From the NCBI GenBank assembly GCA_031082105.1, contig JAVHLO010000028.1, positions 3,206-14,987 on the forward strand: 11,782 bases of DNA, written 5' to 3'. Under the pieces are notes generated by a model. That model did not search any database. It saw only the letters and a list, made by a program, of their open reading frames with translations, and had not been told where the DNA came from. Source of the stretch: Planctomycetota bacterium. Its GTDB lineage: Bacteria; Planctomycetota; MHYJ01; JACQXL01; JAVHLO01. Below are positions 1-7,162 of this stretch, in pieces. Both the position numbers and the translations under genes were made by a program. How positions within the stretch are numbered: position 1 is the stretch's first letter; the number at the start of each line of letters is the position of its first letter.

Positions 1-611
1 ACGATGCCGCACCCAAAGAGACCCCGCCCGCCGGGCCTGTCAAGACGGAGTCGACCGATCCCAAACCCGCCGCTCCCGAAGGCATAGAGGCCACGCCCTT
101 GACCGTCGACATACCCGCAAGCCGCGCAGAAGGGACCGGAGCGCGCGACGACCTGGCCGGCGTCGGCTGGACGGCCCTGTGGACCGTGGCTGTGATCGCG
201 GCGATCTTCCTCTGCTTCTTCGTGGTCCGCCGATTGCTGCCGGGTTCCAGGTTCTTCTTCCCAAGCGATGCCATCACCATACTCGCTCGCCGTAACATCG
301 CGCCGAACGCCGCATTGTTCCTGGTCCAGATGGGCCGGAAGATACTGAGGATCGGACTGTCGAAGGACAACATCGCCTTCCTCGGCGAGGTCACCGACCC
401 GGATGAGGCCTCCTACATCCGGTCCCTCGGTCCGGGCGGAAAGAAGGACTCCGTCGCGCGCGAGTTCGATGAAGAATTGAAACTGGCTGTCGAAGGAAAA
501 GGAACTGGCGAGGCTGAAGCCGACATCAGACCGGAAGTGGAGCAGGTCCAAAACCTGAAGGATGAGATCGCCAGAATCCGGACCGTCATCGAAGGCTGGA
601 AATCGAAATAG
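1..611 (+). CDS. fliO: Flagellar biosynthesis protein FliO, 5'-partial
   Basis: FliO is a bitopic inner-membrane protein that helps FliP assemble into the export gate of the flagellar type III secretion system. The frame is open from the window edge (first full codon at base 3), so the gene starts outside the window. The visible part begins with a Pro/Lys/Glu-rich stretch typical of the periplasmic part of FliO. One membrane helix follows (WTALWTVAVIAAIFLCFFVV, about bases 168-227), then RRLLPGS and a cytoplasmic domain with the FliO-like pattern of a short beta-rich segment (ALFLVQMGRKILRIGLSKDN) and a charged helical tail ending IARIRTVIEGWKSK. A TTG at 99 could serve as a start but would remove an in-frame leader that looks genuine, so I treat the gene as truncated by the window. 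fliP follows 58 bases downstream. FliO is poorly conserved, so the call rests on the helix, the tail and the position before fliP. Confidence 0.85.
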   Translation, partial: DAAPKETPPAGPVKTESTDPKPAAPEGIEATPLTVDIPASRAEGTGARDDLAGVGWTALWTVAVIAAIFLCFFVVRRLLPGSRFFFPSDAITILARRNIAPNAALFLVQMGRKILRIGLSKDNIAFLGEVTDPDEASYIRSLGPGGKKDSVAREFDEELKLAVEGKGTGEAEADIRPEVEQVQNLKDEIARIRTVIEGWKSK

Positions 612-669
612 AGACCGGGTTTCGCAGCCGCAGCGTCGATCCCGACGCGTCGAGTTTCTTGGGTGCATT

Positions 670-1455
670 GTGTTGCTGAGAACGAAAACAATACTGGCCG
701 GGATCTTCCTCGTCGTGTTCGTTTGCGCGTGCCCGACTTCGAGCCACGACGCGCACGCACAGAGCGTGGTTCCCAAGCTCCCCGGAGTGGAGCGGGCCGA
801 GGATCCGGACGACGTGGTCGCGACGCTTGAAATACTCTTCCTCCTGACCATCCTCGCGCTTGCTCCCTCGATCATCGTGATGACCACGGCGTTCACGCGA
901 ATCGTGATCGTGCTCTCTTTCGTGCGGCGCGCGCTGGCCACGCAGGAGTTGCCGCCCAACCAGGTCGTCATCGGGCTGGCGCTTTTCCTGACGTTCATGG
1001 TCATGATGCCGACACTTGTCAAGATCAAGGACAACGCGCTTACGCCCTACATGGATGGGAAGATCACACAGCGAACCGCCTTTGCCGAGGCGGAAAAGCC
1101 CATGCGGGAGTTCATGCTCACGCAGACCCGAAAGAAGGATATCTTCCTCTTCCTCCGGATCACGGGCGGGGACAAGAAGCTGCCGGAGAAGCCGACCTAT
1201 GCCGATATCCCGACGAGCGTGCTCGTGCCGGCGTTCATCATAAGCGAACTGCGCAGGGCGTTCATAATGGGGTTCATGATCTTCCTGCCCTTCGTCATCA
1301 TCGACCTCGTCGTGTCGTCCACGCTGATATCGATGGGCATGCTCGTGCTGCCGCCGATCATGATCTCGCTTCCGTTCAAGATCCTGTTGTTCGTGCTCGT
1401 CGACGGGTGGTACCTCGTGGTCGGTTCGCTGGTGCAGAGTTTCTACGTCACGTGA
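670..1455 (+). CDS. fliP: Flagellar export gate protein FliP
   Basis: FliP forms the pentameric core of the FliPQR export gate through which unfolded flagellar subunits cross the inner membrane. The protein is about 261 aa (enteric FliP is about 245). It has a cleavable signal peptide (MLLRTKTILAGIFLVVFVCA, with a plausible AHA|Q cleavage site), a membrane helix near TLEILFLLTILALAPSIIVM, and the FliP hallmarks PPNQVVIGLALFLTFMVMMP and ELRRAFIMGFMIFLPFVIID. It ends in the hydrophobic LVLPPIMISLPFKILLFVLV region. The frame is open back to an ATG at 562, but that would overlap the end of fliO and add about 36 non-conserved basic residues before the signal peptide. GTG 670 (GGG at 661-663 as a weak ribosome site) or TTG 673 places the signal peptide at the N-terminus. 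It is cotranscribed with fliO; a hairpin repeat separates it from fliQ. Confidence 0.95.
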   Translation: MLLRTKTILAGIFLVVFVCACPTSSHDAHAQSVVPKLPGVERAEDPDDVVATLEILFLLTILALAPSIIVMTTAFTRIVIVLSFVRRALATQELPPNQVVIGLALFLTFMVMMPTLVKIKDNALTPYMDGKITQRTAFAEAEKPMREFMLTQTRKKDIFLFLRITGGDKKLPEKPTYADIPTSVLVPAFIISELRRAFIMGFMIFLPFVIIDLVVSSTLISMGMLVLPPIMISLPFKILLFVLVDGWYLVVGSLVQSFYVT

Positions 1456-1461
1456 GAGATG

Positions 1462-1554
1462 TTCCCTCTCCCTTTGGGAGAGAGTCAGGGCGCGGGTGAC
1501 CGGTCCGCGGCGCGCGCGGCGCCCTCCCCTCAGCTCTCTCCCGGAATGAGGATG
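1462..1554. repeat. Long hairpin repeat between fliP and fliQ
   Basis: This 100-base gap in a compact operon is nearly filled by an inverted-repeat element. GGGAGAGAG (1476-1484) pairs perfectly with CTCTCTCCC (1534-1542). Inside that, AGGGCGC (1487-1493) pairs with GCGCCCT (1519-1525), around a very GC-rich loop. The left half also folds by itself (CTCTCCC/TTT/GGGAGAG, 1466-1482). The left half resembles the element at 10378-10412 (CCCTCTCCCT.TGGGAGAG...GGGTGA), which suggests a dispersed repeat family. The right half is a decayed reverse-oriented copy. In mRNA this would be a strong stem-loop just before the fliQ ribosome site. Confidence 0.75.
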
Positions 1555-1558
1555 AGAC

Positions 1559-1837
1559 ATGGGCGCGGATCCCGTACTCGAAGCGGTTGCGATCGGAAGG
1601 GATGCCCTTCTTCTCGCCATGAAGCTGTCGTTGCCGCTGCTGCTGGTCGGCCTGATCGTGGGGGTGATCGTGAGCATCATGCAGGCGGCCACACAGGTGC
1701 AGGAGCAGACACTGACATTCGTGCCCAAGATCATCGCGGTGGTCGCCGCGCTGTTCGTCGCGCTGCCGTGGTTCCTGACACAGTTGATCGTCTATACCGA
1801 GCGGGTGATGTCCGAGATGGTCACAAGGTTCAGGTGA
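1559..1837 (+). CDS. fliQ: Flagellar export gate protein FliQ
   Basis: FliQ is a small two-helix hairpin protein, present in about four copies around FliP/FliR in the export gate. The 92-aa product matches the usual length of about 89 aa. It shows two hydrophobic helices (about residues 16-40, AMKLSLPLLLVGLIVGVIVS, and 56-78, KIIAVVAALFVALPWFLTQL). Between them lies the diagnostic family segment QAATQVQEQTLTFVPKIIAV. The ATG at 1559 is preceded by GAGGAT (1548-1553). fliR begins 11 bases after its stop, and the upstream gap holds the hairpin repeat described separately. Confidence 0.97.
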   Translation: MGADPVLEAVAIGRDALLLAMKLSLPLLLVGLIVGVIVSIMQAATQVQEQTLTFVPKIIAVVAALFVALPWFLTQLIVYTERVMSEMVTRFR

Positions 1838-1848
1838 AAGCCGGGTAG

Positions 1849-2628
1849 ATGTTCCTTGATCTCGCCATTAGCGATTTTTTTGCGTTCCTGTTGATACTCT
1901 TCAGGATCGCCGGGCTGATGCTCACTGCGCCGTTCCTGGGCGCGCGTAATATCCCGCCCCAGGTCCAGATCGGTTTTTCGCTCATCCTGGCGCTGTTGAT
2001 CTTCCCCACCGTTCCGCGGGCCGGGTTTGTGCTGCCGGAGAACCTCGGCGTGTTCGTTGTGGCGGTCCTGAGCGAGATGGGGATCGGAGCCATCATCGGG
2101 TTCGTCGCATCGCTCTTCTTCGCGGCCGTTCAGTCCGCGGGCATGATCGTGGACCAGGAGCTTGGCTTCAGCCTCGCCAATGTGCTTGACCCCGTGTCGA
2201 ACGAGCAGGTGTCGATAATCGGCCATCTCAAGAACATTCTGGCGTTGCTGGTCTTCCTGGGGATCAACGGCCATCACCTGCTCCTGGAAGCGCTCACGCG
2301 CAGTTTCAGCGTTGTCCCGCTGATGGGCCTGCGGTTCTCGAAGGTGCTGCAGAATCTCGTGACCGTCCATGCGGCGGGGGCGCTGTTCGAGATCGCCGTG
2401 CAGCTCGCGGCGCCCGTGTTGGTCGCCGTTTTCCTGGCGACGGTGGCGCTGGCGCTCGTAGCGCGGACAGTGCCGGAGATGAACGTCTTCATAATGGGGT
2501 TTTCGATCAGGATAGCCGTCGGCTTCGTCGTCCTGTTGATGTTCGTTCCGATCTTCGCGCACATCTTCGTTCAGTTGACGGGGAGGATGGGGACGGAGAT
2601 TAACGCGCTGACGGACGCGATGCGCTGA
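1849..2628 (+). CDS. fliR: Flagellar export gate protein FliR
   Basis: FliR is the single-copy subunit that caps the FliP ring in the export gate and contacts FlhB. The protein is 259 aa, the usual length. It has the standard series of hydrophobic helices, the early motif LFRIAGLMLTAPFLGARNIP, the segment GFVASLFFAAVQSAGMIVDQ followed by ELGFSLANVLDP, and the conserved GINGHHLLLEAL. The C-terminal part has VPEMNVFIMGFSIRIAVGF and a final helix pair. The ATG at 1849 follows a weak ribosome site (AGCCGGG). The gene lies 11 bases after fliQ and 16 bases before the flhB ATG, consistent with one operon. Confidence 0.97.
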   Translation: MFLDLAISDFFAFLLILFRIAGLMLTAPFLGARNIPPQVQIGFSLILALLIFPTVPRAGFVLPENLGVFVVAVLSEMGIGAIIGFVASLFFAAVQSAGMIVDQELGFSLANVLDPVSNEQVSIIGHLKNILALLVFLGINGHHLLLEALTRSFSVVPLMGLRFSKVLQNLVTVHAAGALFEIAVQLAAPVLVAVFLATVALALVARTVPEMNVFIMGFSIRIAVGFVVLLMFVPIFAHIFVQLTGRMGTEINALTDAMR

Positions 2629-2644
2629 TTCCCGGGGAGCATTG

Positions 2645-3754
2645 ATGCCCGAAGAACGGTATGAGGCTGCAACGGAACCGGCTACGCCGCGGCGCCGCCA
2701 GGAAGCCAGGGAGCGGGGCCACGTGGCGCGCAGTGTGGACCTCAGCGGGGCCGTCGTCCTGCTGGCCGCCATGCTGGCCCTGAGCTGGTTTGGCGACGAC
2801 CTGTACGACCAGCTCGCAGGCTACACGAGAAATGTCTTCGCGACCCTCGATGAAGCGGAGATTACGCAGGACAATGCCACGGCAATGCTGCTGGGCGTGG
2901 TCTGGGTGACCGTGAAGATGGTGCTCCCGATCGTGCTGACGATCCTCGCCCTCGCGCTTGCGGCAAACCTGGCCCAGACCGGATTCGTGTTCAGCGGGCA
3001 CCCGCTCATGCCGGACCTCGCCAAGCTGAACCCGGTCGACGGGCTGCTGCGCCTCTTCTCGGTTCGCTCGCTGGCCAGGCTGCTCGGGAGCATGTTCAAG
3101 CTGACGGTCATTGCCGTCGTGGCATACGTGACTCTGGTCGATGAACGCATGCGCATAGCGTCGCTTGCCGAGGTGTCGGTCGGCGTCATCGCCAGGACGA
3201 TCGTGGACTTGTCGCTGCTTGTCGGGTTCCGGACCGCGCTCGCGCTGCTCGTGCTGGCCATTCTGGACTACGGGTACCAGCGCTGGCAGTACGAACGCGA
3301 CTTGAGAATGACGCGGAAGGAGATCATCGAGGAGTTGAGACGGCTTGAGGGGGACCCGAAGATCCGCGAACGGCGTCGGGCGATACAACGACAACTGGCG
3401 ATGCGCCGGATGATGGCGCAGGTTCCGAAGGCGACGGTGGTAGTCACCAACCCGACCGAAATCGCGGTTGCGATACGGTACAAGGCCGACGAGCCCCCGC
3501 CCCGGGTCGTGGCGAAAGGGACAGGCCTGATCGCAGAACGTATCAGGCGCATCGCGGAGGACAGCGACGTGCCGATTCACGAGGATCGCGAACTGGCGAG
3601 GGCGCTGTTCAGGGCGGTGGACGTCGGACAGTATGTCCCCACGGAGTTCTATAAGGCCGTGGCCCTCATCTTCGCGTACCTGCATAAGGTCGGCAAGCTG
3701 AAACCCGAAGCGTACGCGGCCGAGTCAGGTTACAGGCAGGCGGGCGCGGCGTAG
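2645..3754 (+). CDS. flhB: Flagellar export switch protein FlhB
   Basis: FlhB switches export from rod/hook to filament substrates after it cleaves itself. The protein is 369 aa. It has an N-terminal cytoplasmic segment typical of the family (TEPATPRRRQEARERGHVAR), four membrane helices within about residues 30-210, a basic linker (MTRKEIIEELRRLEGDPKIR), and a C-terminal cytoplasmic domain. The autocleavage site is N269-P270-T271, at the same residue number as in Salmonella FlhB, but followed by E272 instead of the commoner histidine. After it come the typical AVAIRY, AKGTGLIAERIRRIAEDSDV and ELARALFRAVDVGQYVPTEF segments. The ATG at 2645 is preceded by GGGGAG (2633-2638); an in-frame TTG directly before it is less likely. 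It lies in the same operon as fliR. Confidence 0.97.
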   Translation: MPEERYEAATEPATPRRRQEARERGHVARSVDLSGAVVLLAAMLALSWFGDDLYDQLAGYTRNVFATLDEAEITQDNATAMLLGVVWVTVKMVLPIVLTILALALAANLAQTGFVFSGHPLMPDLAKLNPVDGLLRLFSVRSLARLLGSMFKLTVIAVVAYVTLVDERMRIASLAEVSVGVIARTIVDLSLLVGFRTALALLVLAILDYGYQRWQYERDLRMTRKEIIEELRRLEGDPKIRERRRAIQRQLAMRRMMAQVPKATVVVTNPTEIAVAIRYKADEPPPRVVAKGTGLIAERIRRIAEDSDVPIHEDRELARALFRAVDVGQYVPTEFYKAVALIFAYLHKVGKLKPEAYAAESGYRQAGAA

Positions 3755-3757
3755 GAT

Positions 3758-3784
3758 GGCCCGCAACGGGCCCGGTCGACCGGG
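3758..3784. repeat. Two adjacent GC palindromes between flhB and flhA
   Basis: Immediately after the flhB stop there is a 6-bp stem with a 3-base loop (GGCCCG-CAA-CGGGCC, 3758-3772). It overlaps by two bases a perfect 14-base palindrome (CCCGGTCGACCGGG, 3771-3784). The gap to flhA is 71 bases, longer than most in this operon. No long T-run follows (only TTTT at about 3792-3795), so a strong intrinsic terminator is not supported. It could attenuate, stabilise mRNA ends or bind a protein; none of these can be decided from sequence. Confidence 0.5.
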
Positions 3785-3825
3785 TATCGCGTTTTCGTAG
3801 TATTTGCTGAGCGGTTTGAACTGCA

Positions 3826-5919
3826 ATGGCTGTGGCTGCGGCGAAAAGCTCGAATGCCCAGGACCTCTTCACGAGGAACCTCGACCTCGTCCTCGTGATC
3901 GGCATCATCAGCCTCATCATCATCATATTCGTCCCGCCGCCGACGCAGATCATCGATCTCCTCCTCGTCATCAATATCACCGTGTCGATCGCCGTGCTGC
4001 TGACGTCCCTGTACGTGCGCCAGCCGCTGAGCTTCTCCGCGTTCCCTTCGCTCCTGCTGATGACCACCGCCTACAGGCTGGCGCTCAACGTCGCAACGAC
4101 CCGGCTTATCCTCACAAACGCGGGAGACAGGGGGCTTGATGCGGCAGGGAACGTGATCAGGACGTTCGGTGTTTTCGTGGCGGGCGACAATCCGACGATC
4201 GGGTTCATCATTTTTGCGATCATCATCATCGTGCAGTTCGTCGTGATCACGAAGGGCGCAAACAGGATCTCCGAAGTCGCCGCAAGGTTCACTCTGGACG
4301 CGATGCCCGGGAAGCAGATGTCCATCGACGCCGACCTGAACGCGGGTCTCATCAAGGAGAACGAAGCGCGTGAGAGGCGGCAGTCGATCGCGCGCGAGGC
4401 CGATTTCTACGGCGCAATGGACGGCGCCACGAAGTTCGTGCGCGGCGATGCCATCGCCGGCATCATCATCACGCTCGTCAACATCATCGGCGGGTTCATC
4501 GTCGGCATGCTCCAGTTCGACATGACCGTGTCGCAGTCCGCGGAGACCTTTACAAAGCTGACCATCGGCGACGGGCTCGTGTCGCAGATCCCGTCATTAC
4601 TCGTCTCGCTTGCCGCCGGCCTGATAGTCACCCGCACGACCGCCGCGAGCAACCTCGGCACGGACATGTTGACACAGGTGTTCTCTTCGCCCCGGGCACT
4701 CACTGTCACCGCCGGCTTCCTGATTCTCCTCGGCATGACCCCGCTTCTGGGCCCTGAACTGGTCGGAGTCGCGGGGATTGTCGGCACAATCGCGTACCTG
4801 CTGCAGAAGGGCAAGAAAGAGACCGCCGTCATGGACGCGGCGCGCAAGGAAAAGGAGACAGCGCGAAAGCCGGAACGAGTCGAAGGTCTGCTCCACGTGG
4901 ATCCCATGGAGCTGGAAATCGGCTACGGCCTGATCCCGCTCGCCGATCCGTCGCAGGGGGGCAATCTCATGGAACGGATTGCATTGCTGCGTAGGCAGAT
5001 CGCTGTGGACATGGGGTTCATTCTCCCGCCCGTGCGGATCCGCGACAACGCACAGCTCGAATCGAACCAGTACGTCTTCAAAATACGCGGGACGACAGTC
5101 GCCGCAGGAACCGCGCTGGCCGACCAGTTCCTCGCGATGGATTCGGGCGCGGCGTCCGGAAAGGTCGAGGGCGTGCCTACGACCGAGCCGGTCTTCGGGC
5201 TGCCCGCCTGGTGGATACCCGCACCGACCAAAGAACGGGCGGAGGCGCTCGGATATGCCGTCGTCGATTCCACTACCGTCCTGACCACCCATCTCACCGA
5301 GATCATCAAGAACAATGCCGGCCAGCTCCTGACGCGGGAGGACGTGAACGGCCTGATCAACACGCTGAAGGAGTCCTCGCCGTCGGTCGTGGGAGAAGTC
5401 ATTCCAAACCTGCTGAAGATCGGCGAAGTGCAGAAGATACTCCAGAACCTGTTGCGTGAAGGCGTGTCGATCAGGGACCTCGGCACGGTGCTTGAGACGC
5501 TCGGCGACTACGCGCCACGGACCAAAGACCTCGAGGTGCTGACCGAGTACGTGCGGTACGCGCTCGCGCGCAGCATCTGCGCCGCATACCAGGACAAGGC
5601 CGGCGCCGTCTACGTAGCCACGCTCGATCCGAAGCTCGAGGACACGATAAAGAACTCCATCGAGCGGACCGATGCCGGTTCGTTCCTGACTCTCTCGCCG
5701 AAGACGCAGAAAGCGATCATCGAGCGAATGAAGGCTGTCTTTGCCGATCTTGCGCGCGCAGGCCACCCGCCCGCGATACTCGCCTCGCCACAGATAAGGT
5801 GGCACGTCAAGCGGATCGCCGACACGATCCAGAGCGGAGTGGCGGTGCTTTCACACAACGAAGTGGCAAGAGTAAAGGAGCTGCGGATCGAAGCGGTTGA
5901 GACGATCTCCGTCGAGTGA
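3826..5919 (+). CDS. flhA: Flagellar export platform protein FlhA
   Basis: FlhA forms the nonameric export platform: its membrane part couples export to the proton motive force and its cytoplasmic ring receives chaperone-substrate complexes. The protein is 697 aa, the normal size (about 690-700). The N-terminal half (about residues 20-320) is strongly hydrophobic with the expected multiple helices. It carries the signature LSFSAFPSLLLMTTAYRLAL and the FHIPEP signature beginning at residue 147 (RISEVAARFTLDAMPGKQMS, then IDADLNAG). A charged linker around residues 325-355 leads to the C-terminal cytoplasmic domain, with DPMELEIGYGLIPLAD and a family-typical end (SPQIRWHVKRIADTIQSGVA, then VLSHNEV). 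The ATG at 3826 has no obvious Shine-Dalgarno sequence. flhF follows after a short gap. Confidence 0.98.
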   Translation: MAVAAAKSSNAQDLFTRNLDLVLVIGIISLIIIIFVPPPTQIIDLLLVINITVSIAVLLTSLYVRQPLSFSAFPSLLLMTTAYRLALNVATTRLILTNAGDRGLDAAGNVIRTFGVFVAGDNPTIGFIIFAIIIIVQFVVITKGANRISEVAARFTLDAMPGKQMSIDADLNAGLIKENEARERRQSIAREADFYGAMDGATKFVRGDAIAGIIITLVNIIGGFIVGMLQFDMTVSQSAETFTKLTIGDGLVSQIPSLLVSLAAGLIVTRTTAASNLGTDMLTQVFSSPRALTVTAGFLILLGMTPLLGPELVGVAGIVGTIAYLLQKGKKETAVMDAARKEKETARKPERVEGLLHVDPMELEIGYGLIPLADPSQGGNLMERIALLRRQIAVDMGFILPPVRIRDNAQLESNQYVFKIRGTTVAAGTALADQFLAMDSGAASGKVEGVPTTEPVFGLPAWWIPAPTKERAEALGYAVVDSTTVLTTHLTEIIKNNAGQLLTREDVNGLINTLKESSPSVVGEVIPNLLKIGEVQKILQNLLREGVSIRDLGTVLETLGDYAPRTKDLEVLTEYVRYALARSICAAYQDKAGAVYVATLDPKLEDTIKNSIERTDAGSFLTLSPKTQKAIIERMKAVFADLARAGHPPAILASPQIRWHVKRIADTIQSGVAVLSHNEVARVKELRIEAVETISVE

Positions 5920-5953
5920 CATGATGCGCTGTCCAATTGAATGGTAGGTGAGC

Positions 5954-7162
5954 ATGGTTTTTCGCGGCAAAAAGTTCGTCGGAAAGACGGTTGCTGAGGC
6001 CCTGGAAAAGGCCACTCAAGAATTCGGCAAGGACATCGTGTTCACCATCGTCGAGCAGAAGAAAGGCGGCTTCCTCAAGCTGTTTGGCAGGCAGCGGAGC
6101 GAGATACTCGCCGGACCGACCCCGGCCAGCAAGCCTGCAGTCGCCGAATGCCGGGAGGAAAAACCCGCCACATTCCTGCGCAAGGAGCTTCTCAGACAGA
6201 AATACGGCGGCAACATCGCCAGGATCCAGCCGAAGCATGTTGCCCACCCACCCCAGTCTGCCCGCGAAACGGGCGACGGCAAGCTCGCCGAGGCCATCGG
6301 AGATATGAGGCAGCTCCTTTCGAGCATCTCCAGCAGGGTCAATGAACTCAGCGGCTTCCGACCGCCGGAAGAGCTGGCGGAGATCTACTTGAAACTGCTC
6401 GATTCGCACGTCTCCACTTTCCTCGCACAGCGGATTATCGCCGGCATACAGACCAAGCTCCCCGGTGAGAGCTTGAACAATTCCAGGGTGATCGGAGAGG
6501 CGGTCAGGAACATCATCCAGGACATGATCTCCGTCAGCGGGCCGATCGCGCTTTCGCCCAACGGACACAAGCGCATTGCGTTCGTCGGCCCGACCGGGGT
6601 GGGAAAGACATCCACGATCGCCAAGCTTGCAGGCAACTTCGTGCGAATGAAGAAGCGCGTGGGCACGATCACCGTCGATACCTACAAGCTCGGCGCCACC
6701 GAGCAGCTTGCCCAGTTCGCGAACATCATGAGGATCCCGATCGCTGTGGTGCGAGATCCCGGAAGCTCCCACGAGATCAACAAGGCGCTCGCCGCCATGA
6801 AGGACAGGGACATCGTGCTCATCGACACCTTCGGGGAGAGTCCGAGGAACAGCCACAAGCTGCTCGAGCTGAAGAAGGCGCTGGACTTGTTGAAGCCGCA
6901 CGAGACGCACCTTGTCATGTCGTGCACGACTCATCCTGACAACTTGACCGACACGCTCCAGAAGTTCTCGATCATCCGGATCGACAAGTTGATCTTGACG
7001 AAGACTGACGAGGCTGCGAAGTTCGGCCTCCTGCTGACCGTGCTGGAAAAGGTGTCGACGGGTCTTTCGTACATAACCAACGGCCAGGCCGTCCCCGAGG
7101 ACATCCAGGAGGCGGACGCGGGAAGGCTGGCGGACATGGTCCTGGGGGGAGACAACGAATAA
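5954..7162 (+). CDS. flhF: Flagellar placement GTPase FlhF
   Basis: FlhF is a signal-recognition-particle-type GTPase that marks where flagella are built. The protein is about 402 aa. The N-terminal domain (FVGKTVAEALEKATQEFGKD, then KKGGFLKLFG) is followed by a linker, a helical N domain, and the GTPase domain. The P-loop is GPTGVGKT (212-219), G2 region DTYKLGATEQL, and G4 TKTDEAAKFG, with an ITNGQAVPEDI closing motif. The G3 motif reads D291-T-F-G-E-S instead of the usual DTAGR-like form, which is unusual. The ATG at 5954 is chosen because AGGTGA just upstream aligns with the anti-Shine-Dalgarno at normal spacing; an in-frame GTG at 5948 would add two residues. The stop codon shares one base with the flhG start, suggesting coupled translation of the partner proteins. 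Confidence 0.95.
   Translation: MVFRGKKFVGKTVAEALEKATQEFGKDIVFTIVEQKKGGFLKLFGRQRSEILAGPTPASKPAVAECREEKPATFLRKELLRQKYGGNIARIQPKHVAHPPQSARETGDGKLAEAIGDMRQLLSSISSRVNELSGFRPPEELAEIYLKLLDSHVSTFLAQRIIAGIQTKLPGESLNNSRVIGEAVRNIIQDMISVSGPIALSPNGHKRIAFVGPTGVGKTSTIAKLAGNFVRMKKRVGTITVDTYKLGATEQLAQFANIMRIPIAVVRDPGSSHEINKALAAMKDRDIVLIDTFGESPRNSHKLLELKKALDLLKPHETHLVMSCTTHPDNLTDTLQKFSIIRIDKLILTKTDEAAKFGLLLTVLEKVSTGLSYITNGQAVPEDIQEADAGRLADMVLGGDNE

Noticed and set aside
99..101. TTG as the true start of fliO
   Set aside because: The frame stays open to the left edge with a Pro/Lys/Glu-rich sequence typical of FliO before its membrane helix, so the gene most likely starts outside the window.
562..669. Upstream ATG start for fliP
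   Set aside because: It would overlap fliO and put about 36 basic, unconserved residues ahead of a clear signal peptide.
586..1734. Long open frame on the minus strand opposite fliP and fliQ
   Set aside because: The product is rich in His, Arg, Asp and Glu with no recognisable domain, and it lies fully opposite unmistakable fliP and fliQ coding sequence. It is a typical GC-rich shadow.
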